A stretch of DNA of 64,000 nt from Onthophagus taurus (Eukaryota; Arthropoda; Insecta; Coleoptera; Scarabaeidae). Under the pieces are notes generated by a model that was not told the DNA's origin, searched no databases, and saw only the letters and a list, made by a program, of their open reading frames with translations. The position numbers and the translations under genes are program-made. Positions 33,446 through 44,939 of this stretch are shown piece after piece. Location of the stretch: the NCBI RefSeq assembly GCF_036711975.1, contig NC_091971.1:15631501-15695500 (forward strand), in the 5' to 3' direction. Within the stretch, counting starts at the first letter, position 1. Each line of letters starts with the position of its first letter.

Positions 33446-34440
33446 ATAACAATAATAATACTTTATTGACGATAACACCATTTACATGATTTTCGCAAGT
33501 CAGACACATGTATAATTATGTGTGTGAGTTATGGCCAGAACTAATCGTTTTATATTGGATGTTATTTTTAATGTAGAGAAGGCAGTGGAAGATGTTAAGG
33601 CATGGAATTGTTCACAGTCCAAATTTGCCATCACTCTGACGCATCTTCTCTGGGCTTCAAAAACTCGATTGGTATGGGCAGAATGACCCCTAGCTAATAA
33701 GGCGTAGGTGGCATGACTAAAGAAATAACCATAATATATGCCCAACAGTACATGGAAAGGGACCAAGTGATGTAGTCTGCGAATTGCAAAAATGGCGGTA
33801 GTCAGTTTTTTTATTAAATGTGAAACATGTGATTCCCATGTAAGGCCCGAGTCAAGGTTAATTCCCAGATACTTAACAGGCGCCGTGCAAGTATCTAGAC
33901 GTCTAAGAAAAAAATTTAAGGTTTGCGTTTTGGATTCGTTCACGCTGAGTCTATTTTTTTGAAACTCGTTAATGATGATCGCGCGTGAATCCATCGTACG
34001 ACGATGCAATGTATCGACAACATCCTTGCAAACCGTGGCTACTATATCATCAGCAAAGAGAATCATACTTGAATCCCTCGGAATGATTTTGGGCAGGTTA
34101 TTGACGAAAATTAAAAATAGAACTTGACCCAGAACTGAGTCCTGGGGACACCATGTATGACTGGTAAACGGCTAGAATTTTGCCCACAATAGGAGACATA
34201 TTGAAGTCTATTAGTCAAGTACGACTCTATAAGCTGGACACTATCCGCCTTTATATGAAATGTGCTTAGTTTGTTAATAAGTAAAACATGAGTCAAACGC
34301 CTTCGTTAGATCATAAAATGCGGCTTGTAAATAATTGTTGGCCTCAAAACAATCTTGAATAATCCGAGCTAATGCTTGAACAGCACTCGTCGTTGATTTT
34401 TTCCTTCTGATGCCAAACTGCCTCGAATTTAACATATTGT
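33446..34440 (-). mobile_element. LINE nested inside LINE copy A
   Basis: Minus-strand RT remnant. 'INKLSTFHIKADSVQLIESY', 'FADDIVATVCKDV' (FADD catalytic motif, start of the 188-codon frame 34066-33500), 'FFLRRLDTCTAPVKYLGINL' and 'RLHHLVPFHVLLGIYYGYF' follow the order of a Jockey/CR1-type RT. The 3' end is CAATAAAGTATTATTATTG with an ATT-rich tail at 33446-33465. It is inserted between the RNase H and C-terminal parts of copy A, with about 18 bp of host sequence missing. 5' truncated. Confidence 0.85.
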
Positions 34441-34860
34441 TTGATGTTATTTGCGATGGTCAAATATAGGATTGTACTGTGGGCTGAAAAGAGATTTCGC
34501 CTACTGTGGACCAGTTCTCCTGGAATGAGACACGTTAAGTTGTTTATTAACATCATCACTGTTAAATCCGGGAATATTTTAGGACTTGCTCGTAGCAGCG
34601 TTAAAGTCCTATGGTCCTAATGGGTGTCTTTAAAGATACACCTCAAATTGTTAGGTCTAGCCTACGATGTTGAATGCCGAGTATGTACGGAGGACGAGGA
34701 AACGATTGAGCATGTTTTATGTTGAGCCCTGCTGTTAATTGTATTAGATTCTCGATTTTTTTGTCGGAGTTTATCTCTCCAAAGGATCTGAATGACTTTA
34801 CACCGAGAAAGGTATTAATGTTCGTTAAGAGCATACTAGATCTACCCGATATATAATTTA
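34441..34860 (+). mobile_element. LINE copy A, part 2 (C-terminal)
   Basis: Copy A resumes with 'AMVKYRIVLWAEKRFRLLWT', 'SSPGMRHVKLFINII' and 'LLGLAYDVECRVCTEDEET', ending in the HVLC zinc-like motif. It corresponds to the end of the reading frame at 55140-56603 and closes with 'CSLRAY' and a short 3'UTR. Confidence 0.8.
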
Positions 34861-35492
34861 TGTAGTGTAATGTTGAAAACTTTCGAATTTGTATGGATGC
34901 ATAATAATATCAAAAATGTATGTTTTGTGTAAGTTTGGTTGCATAACAATTTTAATTTATTTTTGTTATTTATAAAAATCTTGGACTTTGTAGTAATTGT
35001 ACATTTCCAGGATATTTACAATTATTTAAATTAAAAAGCTCATTTAAAATAAACTGATTGCGTGTCAATGTTTTTCGGTCAAAGTACAAAAGTTCACTTA
35101 AAAAAAGGCATACGTTGACAGTAAATTTGAAATGATCTAAATCTTGTTGTTTTTTATGTAAACTTAACGCATTCAGTAGTAAATTAACAATCGTTTACGT
35201 AATATTTTTCAAAAGATATAAAACGGTAGATAAACGAACGCATCAAAAATACATAAATAGATAAAGTACACTGCCAGTGATGCACACACGTACACACAAA
35301 AAGTATAGGAAATGTAGATAACAAATTATTTATTTATAAATAGAAGTTTAAATAGTGAGAAAACTGATAAAAAGATCCTAAAACCAAACAGTTCGTTTTA
35401 ACCGAAATTTGGAACAATATTACAAGTACATTTAACCATAGGAAAAATTAATACCAAATGAGGTTAGGTCCGATAGTGAAATAGTCGAAAAC
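34861..35492. other. Upstream region of the DUF89 phosphatase gene
   Basis: AT-rich non-coding DNA that should include promoter and 5'UTR. No definite core promoter motif was seen. Confidence 0.4.
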
Positions 35493-37046
35493 ATGGAAAT
35501 TTGTCCCCTTTTACAAGAACCAGAGGAATACTTACCAGACACCATCGATTTACGCAACAATCCAAAAGAAAGGGATTATTGGTTACCTTGTTTGGAGAGA
35601 ATGGTTAGAAAATTTGTTGACAAAGCTAGCATTTTAAATCCTCACAAACCACAAGCTAAAGAAGAAGCTGAACATTGCTTTAGGATATTTCAGGAAATGA
35701 TTAAAAGACTAAACAATAATCCAGAGTAAGTTGGTTATTTATTGGATTTATTAAAGTGAGTTTTCATATTTTCTTATGCCAAATTGCTTTGTATGAGCTG
35801 TGCCAAAAATATAATTATAATAAATATTCTCCACAATTTTAATACCTATATTAATTTTAATAAAAAGATTTTCATTAAAATTATAATTTTTTATATACTA
35901 AATTTGACATTTAATTTTTTTGTAGGTTATGTTTAACTTCAAATAATTTTTTAAAAGTGTTTTGGGTGTTCTATTTAAAAATTGTTTATTTATATTTATT
36001 GTTGTAGATAAAGAGACACTTTAGATTACCTTAGATATACAAATTATATTTATTTTTTTTATAATGACACAGCACATTTTTTTTTATTTTTTTTTAACTG
36101 TAGAATAATGAATCCATTAAGTATTCGAACATTATTAGAATTTAATGAAAAAACTTTAAGAAGCAATAATTTTACGGACGCTTGGTTGGTACAAAAGCAA
36201 AAAGAAACGAAAACTGCATTCAGGGAATTCTCCTCGAGGTTAAAATACATTGATAATATAGATACATTTGGAGTAAGATGGTTGGAATTGGTAAAAGGTT
36301 TACTCGCAGGAAATATGTTCGATTGGGGCGCAAAAGCGGTTACAGATTTATTAGAAACAACTGGAAGTTTTGGGTTAGGTGACGCAATGAATACAATTCA
36401 AAAACGTCCTTGGTTTATAGATGATTTGGATGAGTGGATTGAGACATTACAGGTAATCTAAAAAATTAAATTGAAATAACATTAATTTTTATTGATTTAT
36501 TTTTAGAAAAAGTCATACAAAAAAGTGGTGATATTTGTAGATAACGCTGGAGTAGATTTTGTATTAGGTGTAATTCCTTTAGCGAGGGAGTTTATTAAAC
36601 GTGATACCGATGTGATATTGTCAGCTAACACATTTCCTGCTCTTAACGATATCACCATCAAGGAATTAAACTGTTGTCTACAAGAAGCTAGTCTTCATTG
36701 TCCTGTTATTAAAAATGCAGTTGACAGCAAAAAATTACAGGGTATTGAAAACGGACAAGGCGGACCTTGTTTAGATCTTAGTAAACTAAATTCAGGTTTG
36801 AAATGACTAAAACAAAGTTATGGTGGAATAAAAAGAATCGTCATTTTAGGTCTATGTGATAAAATGAAAAATGTTGATCTGGTTATGTTAGAGGGAATGG
36901 GTCGGGCTGTGCACACAAACCTAAAAGCGAAATTTAACATTGACAGTGTTAAATTAGCCGTTTTAAAGAACGAATGGCTCGCCCAAAGCTTGGGGGCCCA
37001 ACAATTTTCCATTATTTTTGAATTCAAGCCGGCACCTACGTTTTAA
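35493..37046 (+). CDS. DUF89 family 4'-phosphopantetheine phosphatase (PANK4-like)
   Basis: Metal-dependent damage-control phosphatase of the DUF89/ARMT1 fold, close to the C-terminal domain of animal PANK4, which hydrolyses 4'-phosphopantetheine and its oxidised forms and limits CoA synthesis (family knowledge). Exons: 35493-35725, 36104-36452, 36507-36795 and 36850-37046, joining to 355 residues. Introns are 378, 54 and 54 nt. Visible: 'ERDYWLPCLERMV' near the N-terminus, 'VKGLLAGNMFDWGAKAV', 'VIFVDNAGVDFVLGV' (metal-site DN), 'ILSANTFPALND', 'GPCLDLSKLNSG' and 'LEGMGRAVHTN'. The apparent in-frame TGA at 36804 lies in the last 54-nt intron (CAG|GTTTGA ... TTTTAG|GT) and is not a defect. No kinase domain precedes it, so this is the stand-alone form. 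Confidence 0.93.
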
Positions 37047-37910
37047 TGTACCTGAACTGTTAAACTGAGTGTTTGCTTTAAATTATTTCGATATGTGCAT
37101 ATATAATTTTAATGTTCTATTTTGCAATAATATATTATAATTTAATTTAAACTCTTATTCATTCATTAACTTAACACAAAACTGTATATGCAGACTTCAT
37201 CAAAAGCTATCCTGTCTCCAATAGAAGTTCCATTTTCATATATGAAATCCTGTTGCATATGAATATTGTATCCTTGTAAATAATATAGCCCCTAAGTAAT
37301 ATGTTCATAAAGGTCAATTTCTACTTAAACTTACTTGTTCCAATTTCTAACTTAACTTTCATTTAAGTTATTGGAACCTAGCATTTTTCATTTTTGAGTT
37401 ATTTTGGTTTTAAGGTTTTTTTTGGCAAATTTCACCAAGCATTTTAAAACCACATATTTCAGCCAACGTTCATTTAAAAAAGCTCTAAATTGGCACGGTT
37501 ATTTTTCAGATATTGTTAAATAGATTGTTGTTGTGTTCAAGTATCTTACACAGGGATGGTCAAAAATTGTATTACTGTTTCTCCATATTCAATGGTAAGA
37601 AAGTCGAAAATTTTAAATGGCACGCCTCATATTTTTTTAGCCTACCAGAAAGAGAATTTAATCCTCTACAAATTATCTATAAACATTCATATACCTATTT
37701 ATTGTAGTTTTCCTCATATTGGTAAATTTATCAACATCATACATAGAACTCCAGAAACCATTTGTGTTTTTGTTACAATTTATTTTCACAATTACCTACG
37801 ATTGATAATCTTTTAGTTTACTAGCTTTCATTTGCCAAAAATACAACAAACAGAAGAAAATTCAAAATTGTAGGAATAGTAGACCCTAAAAAAGTTCTAA
37901 CTAGTGATGG
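37047..37910. other. 3' flank, no recognisable gene
   Basis: AT-rich DNA after the phosphatase gene. Frames at 37513-37707 and 37556-37816 show no domain. The last about 60 nt before 37911 may be the broken edge of the piggyBac element that continues after 39955. Confidence 0.4.
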
Positions 37911-39955
37911 AACGGATAGTGATTTTGCGAAAAGCCGGATATTCGGCATTCGGCCGGATATCCGGTTATCCGGCATATCTATCCGGCCATTATCGTTATA
38001 ATTTCTGGTGCATTTCTGAAGTGATACCCTATATTGCCACATTATTGCGATATTTGAATAAAAATGAAATTAATAAGAAAGCTGATAAGATATGTCAACT
38101 TATTTGGATCCAAGATACAACTCTAAGAAGCAACTCTAAAAAGAGGATACTTTAATAATTGGCGGTATTTCCACAAGGATCCTTCAAGAAATTAATTTTA
38201 TAGCAAATTTTGAAAGTCATCGATGAAAATTGCAGTATCGAAAATTTTATCAAAACTTCAAATATTGTTTTCTCAAAAACGAAAAGTTGTTTTTTAAAAT
38301 GGGTTGGTTCATTGGAAAGAGGACACTTTTATTAACACTTTCGGATATTTTCATACTCATATTCCAAGAACTTGATTTTATACGAATTTTTAAAACTTGA
38401 TCGGCGAAAATTGTAAAATTCGAAAAAATTGTCAATCATTTCAAAAATTTATTTCTCAAGAACTGAAAGTGATTTTTCAAAACGGCTTTTTGCATTAAAA
38501 AGAGGATACTTTAATTAATAATTGGCGATATTTCCACAAGGATCTTTCAAGAAATTAATTTTATAGCGAATTTTGAAAGTTATCGATGAAAATTGCAACA
38601 TCGAAAATTTTATCAAAACTTCAAATATTGTTTTCTCAAAAACTAAAAGTTATTTTTCAAAATGGGTTAGTTCATTGGAAAGAGGACACTTTTATTAACA
38701 CTTTGGGAAATTTTCATACTCATATTCCAAGAGCTGGATTTTATACGAATTTTTAAAACTTAATCGGCGAAAATTGTAAAATTCGAAAAACTTATCGATT
38801 ATTTCAAAAATTTATTTCTGAAGAACTAAAAGTGATTTTTCAAAACGGCTTTTTGCATTAAAAAGAGGATACTTTAATCAATAATTGGTGATATTTCCAC
38901 ACGGATCCTTCAAGAAATTAATTTTATAGCGAATTTTGAAAGTCATAGATGAAAATTGCAACATCGAAAATTTTATCAAAACTTCAAATATTGTTTTCTC
39001 AAAAACGAAAAGTTATTTTTCAAAATGGGTTGGTTCATTGGAAAGAGGACACTTTTATTAACACTTTCGGATATTTTCATACTCATATTCCAAGAACTTG
39101 ATTTTATACGAATTTTTAAAACTTGATCGGCGAAAATTGTAAAATTCGAAAAAATTGTGAATCATTTAAAAAATTTATTTCTCAAGAACTGAAAGTGATT
39201 TTTCAAAACGGCTTTTTGCATTAAAAAGAGGATACTTTAATTAATAATTGGTGATATTTCCACAAGGATCCTTCAAGAAATTAATTTTATAGCGAATTTT
39301 GAAAGTTATCGATGAAAATTGCAATATCGAAAATTTTATCAAAACTTCAGGTATTGTTTTCTCAAAAACGAAAAGTTATTTTTCAAAATGGGTTTGTTCA
39401 TTGGAAAGAGGACATTTTTATTAACATTTTGGGAAATTTTCATACTCATATTCCAAGAGCTGGTTTTTATACGAAGTTTTAAAACTTAATCGTCGAAAAT
39501 TGCAAAATTCGAAAAAATTGTCGATTACTTCAAAAATTTATTTCTCAAGAACTGAAAGTGATTTTTCAAAACGGCTTTTTGCATTAAAAAGAGGATACTT
39601 TAATCAATAATTGAAAGTGATAACAGCAAGAGTTTTGTTAGTAATGAATGTGATGATAAATTACAAGCGAAGAGAAGAAAACTAGACGAAACTGCAACAA
39701 GAGATTTTATATATCGTATTGGGATTGTTACAATGAGGTTGCTAATGATAAATAAAGTTATATTAAATGAAAAAAGTCCTATTGGGGTTGAACTTGATTA
39801 TTATCTGCAGTGTCCAACACCTAAAAGAAATACTAATTCCTGTGAATGGTGGAGTACTAAGTAATAGGTTTTTAATATCCGACCAAAACCGAATGCCGGA
39901 TAGTTGCCGGATATCCGTTCCACCACTAGTTTTCACAAGCCAGTTACGTGAGACA
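37911..39955 (+). mobile_element. hAT element with internal satellite array
   Basis: The ends are inverted: 'tagtgatggaacggata' at the left and, in reverse complement, 'tagtggtggaacggata' at the right. Flanks gttctaac and gttttcac agree at 6 of 8 positions, as expected for an aged 8-bp hAT target duplication. Both ends have runs of the 'ggatatccg' motif. Coding remnants: 'STYLDPRYNSKKQL' just before the array and, after it, 'GVELDYYLQCPTPKRNTN' with EWW, the hAT C-terminal dimerisation region. The array at 38143-39590 lies between these two parts. Confidence 0.8.
38143..39590 (+). repeat. Tandem satellite, about 362-bp dimeric unit x4
   Basis: Unit starts marked by 'gaggatactttaat' fall at 38143, 38502, 38865, 39228 and 39591, giving periods of 359, 363, 363 and 363. 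Each unit splits into two diverged halves of about 176-187 bp, the second starting 'gaggacacttttatt' (for example at 38319). This is a higher-order repeat of an about 181-bp monomer. Confidence 0.95.
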
Positions 39956-41700
39956 CCTGTATAAATATAAAATATATTTTCATATATCTTTTATTTTATT
40001 TAGAATGGATAATAAAAAGGAAGAACGTTTCAGGTTCAGAATTAAATAGTTCTAGTGATTCATTTGCAAATGATGATAGTGTGCCAGATCCTGATTTTCA
40101 ATGTACTTCCTGTACTTCCAACCTATACCAGATTTTGCATTTGATTCATCTTCTTCAGGAGTGAAGAAGTTGAAGATAGGTTCTACAGTGTTGGAAGTAT
40201 TTTCAAGCATATGAAATCAATCTATTATGGATTTGCTTATGGAGAAGACAATAGGGCCGTTAAGGTCAATCGATTAGAAAGATTAGTAACGTTTTCACGT
40301 TCGAAAATTGTTTAATTTTTGCAATAATTAATGTAAAAGTTTAAAATTCCCTACTTCCGACTCCAGATGACGTTTTAAGTAAGAAGAAAGAAATCAGACG
40401 TTACGCTCGCTCCCGTTTTCTTCTAGCGCATAAGATTCGTAGCATTATCTCTCTCCAAGAATTTTATTGATTTTTATGTAAATAGATCACATTCGTAGCA
40501 TTCTCGAATGAGAGTTTTCAAACCAACAAATAATAAGGAGTTATTAAAATTCTTTGGTTTATCACTGCTTCAAGCTCAAATACAATTTCCTACTATCAGA
40601 AAAATTTTCTCCAACGATCCATTATATTACCACCCCATATTTTCAAACTCTATCTCGAGAAGAACATAAAAAACACAAGAAATTCAAAAAAATGTTCAAG
40701 AACATTATTAACCAGATAAAGCTTTGTCATTAGATGAAAGTTTATTGTTGCATCGCGGAAGACTGTCATTCAAGCACTATATAAAAGGCAAAAAAGCAAA
40801 ATATGGAATAAAGTTCGATGAATTATGTTTGCCAAATGGTTATGTGCTGCACATGGAAATTTACCAAGGAAACAAATAGAAAATCCCATTAACACAAAAT
40901 TAGAATCTTTAGTTTTCAGACTCATGGAACCTGACATATGCAAATAAAGGACGCCTTATAGTTATGGACAATTTCTACAACAGTGTAAGTCTTTGCAAAA
41001 AATGTCTTGCAAAAAAAATACATGTTGTACAGAAAAAAAGTTGTTTCTACAAAATTGAAAAAGGAGAACATATTTGGCTAAGAAGAGGAAATGTACATAT
41101 ATGTTTCAAAGTGGAAAGATAAGCGCGATGTGTTGTGCATCACCACGAAATATCATCCTACAATAAATGAAACTAATGCTCGCAATAAAGTAAAAAGAAA
41201 ACCTATTGAAGTCTCTGAATATAATAAATACATGTCAGGTGTGATCAACTAACGTCGTATTATTCCTGCCCAAGAAAAATTGTATGAAAATTGTATTCCA
41301 TTTACTGGATTTGGCAATAATGAGTAATGAACAGTCATATTTTGTACTGTTGCATTAATAAAAGCAAGAGGAGTTTATTAGTTGTGAAGAATTAATTAAA
41401 GAATTACTTGAAATTCCAGAAAATATAACATCAGCAATGTTTAATGCTAAAATATGTAGGAAAAGGACTAAATGTATCAAGGACACATTACTTAGAAGAA
41501 ATACCAATACCTGAAGATTACAAAAGAAAGGAATATTATCTGTAATGCAAGCAGTGCTCCATAAATAAAAAAGATCTAATACTGCTTGGAGATGCAAAAC
41601 ATGTTCATCAAATTCTGCATTATGTCCTAGAAAATATTTTAAAGAGTTTCATAAAAATTTATATATAAACTATTTTTATTATTTTGTGTTATTTTTGTTA
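39956..41700 (+). mobile_element. piggyBac transposase remnant
   Basis: Decayed frames in order: an acceptor-like 'tttatttag' then MDNKKEERF; 'KPTNNKELLKFFGLSLLQAQ'; 'LSFKHYIKGKKAKYGIKFDE' with 'CLPNGYVLHMEIYQG'; 'TTKYHPTINETNARN'; 'SEYNKYMSGV'; and the Cys-rich end 'YLCKQC'-like plus 'CKTCSSNSALCPRKYFKEFH'. This is a nearly full-length piggyBac transposase order with many stops. Its upstream part was probably displaced by the hAT at 37911. Confidence 0.85.
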
Positions 41701-42234
41701 CTCGGTTTTTTCATCTCTAGTTTGTACTTTTGAAATAAAATTTCCAAATCAAACATTAAATTTCATTAAAAAAAATGGTGCATTTTTGGGTGGCGTTAAT
41801 TAACCCTATTTAAAAAATTAGGTTATGTTAACTTTCATTTTGACAACCAACAACAAAAATATAACACAATCAAAATGAACTGATTATATTATACTATTAT
41901 TTTCTTTATTTACTCAATACGACTTTATAATTAAAAAAAATCGTTTAGCAACAATAAATCTTTATATTAATTATTATTTTTTAAAATACAAAGTTTGTAT
42001 AAATAAATTCAAGAATGTATTTATTTTTATAAACATTTAATTTAACCGGACGTTTTAAATTGAGTATATGAAACAGCGCCATCTATCGTGATTTTCATGT
42101 TTTCTCATCTAAAAGTTTATTGATAAAAGGTTAACCTTGTGTTTATTGAGTGGTTTCATTTAGAAACCCCCAAAAAACATCTAGATAAACACTATGTAAG
42201 GATTACGGAGATCACTTAAAGTAAATTAACCGTT
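41701..42234. other. MTMR9 upstream region
   Basis: AT-rich sequence holding the MTMR9 promoter and 5'UTR. 'gcgccatctatcg' at about 42073 is a slightly GC-richer patch. No core promoter motif is certain. Confidence 0.4.
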
Positions 42235-43998
42235 ATGGAGTTTGCGGATCTAATTGCAACACCTAAATTGGATGGGGTTATTTTACACAGTCCGTTTCAT
42301 GACCCCGTAGATGGTACTTTATGTGTTTCGGGTCATCATTTGATACTTTCTTCAAGAAAAGAGGATGTACAAGAATTATGGGTGAGATCTTTATTTATTA
42401 ATAACATAATATACTGATTGTTTTTAATTAAATTTTAGCTGTTACATCAAAGTATTGATTTAGTTGAGAAAAAACCAAATGGTACTAATTCAAATTATCA
42501 AAATGGAGGAACGATAATTTTAAAATGCAAAGATCTCAGAATACTCCAATTAGATATCGCAGGAACTGAAGAATTTTTAAACGTTTACGCTTCAATCGAA
42601 AGATTATCCAACTTAGAAGACACCAGCTCATTATATCCATTCTTTTACCGTCCTATGTACAATATTTTAGAGGATGGTTATACATTATTTAAACCAGAAA
42701 TAGAATTTGCAAAACTTTTGGCTAGTGATGAGTGGAGAATATCTCATGTTAATAAAAACTTTTCAGTTTGTCCAACTTACAGCTCTACATTAATTGTACC
42801 AAAATCAATTGAAGATGATATGATTATCGCGTCATCTAATTTCAGGGAAGGTGGAAGATTTCCTGTATTGAGTTATCGACACGAAAATGGGGCTGTTCTT
42901 TTAAGAAGTAGTCAACCATTATTGAGCAACAGCAACAGAAGGTGCAGATCTGATGAAAAAATTTTAAATACAATCTTAGGAACTGGAAAAAAAGGCTATA
43001 TCATTGATACAAGATCAACTAGCTATGTTAATCAATGCAAATCGAAAGGAGGTGGAACTGAACCAGATGGACATTACCCCCAATGGAGGAGGAGTCATAA
43101 AAATTTAGATAAAATAGCTAATTGTAACGGATCTTTATTAGATTCTTTGTCTAAATTAATTGATGCATGTAATGATACAAATTCTTCTTCTGATAAATGG
43201 CTCTCTCGAGTAGAAAGTAGTAATTGGTTAACTCATCTTATGAATTCATTAAATATTGCTTGTTTAATCGCTCAATGTTTAGATCAAGAAGGTGCATCCG
43301 TCCTAGTTCATGGTACTTTAGGTATGGATTCAACACTTTTAGTTACATCAGTAGCTCAAGTAATTTTAAATCCGGATTGTCGAACGGTTCGTGGATTACA
43401 AGCTCTTGTTGAAAGAGATTGGCTCCAAGCCGGGTATCCCTTTCAAACTAGACACGCAAAATTTTGTTACTCAACAGCAAGAAATAAAAGTCAACAACCA
43501 ACGTTTTTATTATTTTTAGATTGTATTCAACAATTACATTATCAATTCCCGTGTAGTTTTGAATTTACAACTCAAATGCTCATTTTGTTATTTGAACATT
43601 CCTATTTTAGTCAATTTGGTACATTCCTGGGTAATTGTGAATCGGATCGTGAAAAATTAAACGTCGCTCGAAAAACAACTAGTTTATGGTCGTATTTAAA
43701 TCGTCCCGATGTTTTAACTTCGCTTTTAAATCCTTTGTATGAACCGAACAAAATGGCTATTTGGCCAAGTGTAGCCCCGGTTAGTTTAGTTTTATGGAAC
43801 GAATTGTATTTGAGATGGACAATCGATCAGGTTCAACAAAAAAAAGCGATGGCAAAAATAAGCACTTTAATACAAAATGATAAAAATGCCAGAAGTAAAG
43901 TGATCAAATTGAGAAAACAAGTTTTAGATTTACAAAAAGAATACGACACTATTGTTAATATTGAAGAAGCTATTGAAGACGAAACGGGTAGTGGCTAA
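42235..43998 (+). CDS. Mtmr9: Myotubularin-related protein 9 (inactive phosphatase)
   Basis: Pseudophosphatase subunit that binds active 3-phosphoinositide phosphatases of the MTMR6/7/8 group and stimulates them on endosomal membranes (family knowledge). Exons: 42235-42381 and 42439-43998 with one 57-nt intron, joining to 568 residues; vertebrate MTMR9 is about 549. Visible: PH-GRAM domain (about 1-105) with 'DGTLCVSGHHLILSS'; myotubularin phosphatase-like domain with 'FREGGRFPVLSYRHENGAVL' and 'RTVRGLQALVERDW'; and a C-terminal coiled coil (about 515-560). At the active loop it reads VHGTLGMDST (339-348) in place of the HCxxGxDR signature: Cys is Gly341 and Arg is Ser347, so catalysis is lost, as is normal for MTMR9. 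No frameshifts. Confidence 0.95.
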
Positions 43999-44083
43999 AA
44001 TGTGCTTTAAAAATCTCTTTCAGAAAATGATTCTCTAGTCATGAAATTATTTTTTATTTCTTTTTGTATGGTTTTGATTTGAT

Positions 44084-44089
44084 AATAAA
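44084..44089 (+). promoter_or_regulatory. MTMR9 polyadenylation signal
   Basis: AATAAA 86 nt after the stop. A second AATAAA at 44316-44321 could serve as a distal site. Confidence 0.65.
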
Positions 44090-44545
44090 AAGGCAAGAGA
44101 ACAAAGATATTTTTGTTGGGTTTAAGAGAAATTTATAAAGGGGTGTTTAAAAACGAATTGAAGAAAATTGATATGACATATTTATAATAACTTAATAAAA
44201 AAGGCACGGTACTTCTATTTTGTAATAGATTTACGCAAAAATTGAATTAAAACAAAGTATTTTCTAGATTTAAACTATGCTTTAAAATTAATTGTAAGCA
44301 ACAATTTATGGCTCTAATAAAATGAATCAAAATATATACTTTTATTTTTTCCCAAGGCATCCTAAGAATAAAATCATTCCTTGGTGAAATAGGAAAGTGA
44401 AGAACTCACTACTAACCCATTTAGGACCGAGCCGAATTTAATAGCAGTATCTCAAGGACCAACACCAACGATGTTCGTGCAATTCTTTTCCTGTGGTACT
44501 CACTGAATCCAAACAAATGTTATTAAAACAGAAGCATGCCGCACT

Positions 44546-44930
44546 TTAATAATAGCCACAAATGCTTTTTAACGTTGCCCTAGAAAAGGTAGTACGAGAT
44601 GCAGGGTTCTGAACATCTGGAACAACATTGAACAAGTCAACGCAGAGCTTGGTGAACACCTTGGAAACGAAGACGGAGAAGATGGGCATACCAGAACATT
44701 TGGAAGTTGAGGATGACAAGATAGAGACGATGAGCAGTTTCGTACACTTGGGATCCCTGAGGAATAATAAAAAATCGGTCAGCGAGGAAATAAAGAAGAG
44801 GATAATCCAAGTCAACAAATGCTTCTATGGTCTTAAAAACAACTACACATCTAAGCTACCAAGAAAAATCAAATTATTCCCATACAAGACTATATAAGAA
44901 TATATGGCGCTTATAATGACAACGGTGTCT
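44546..44930 (+). mobile_element. RTE-like LINE ORF2 fragment
   Basis: The frame 44628-44897 encodes 'EVEDDKIETMSSFVHLGSL', 'VSEEIKKRIIQVNKCFYGLK' and 'KIKLFPYKTI', the RT thumb region of RTE-like LINEs (canonical order: FKYLGS, EEIKxRI, YGL, YKTLIRP). It breaks off exactly where the satellite array begins. The missing next part reappears at 46890. Confidence 0.75.
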
Positions 44931-44939
44931 GGCGTTGTG

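Noticed and set aside
36525-36806. DUF89 gene looks like a pseudogene because of an in-frame TGA
   Set aside because: A GT-AG intron of 54 nt (36796-36849) removes the stop and restores exactly the family sequence.
38143-39590. CRISPR-like regular repeats
   Set aside because: Units are about 362 bp head-to-tail with no unique spacers; a eukaryotic satellite. The same applies to 44940-46465 and 60690-61530.
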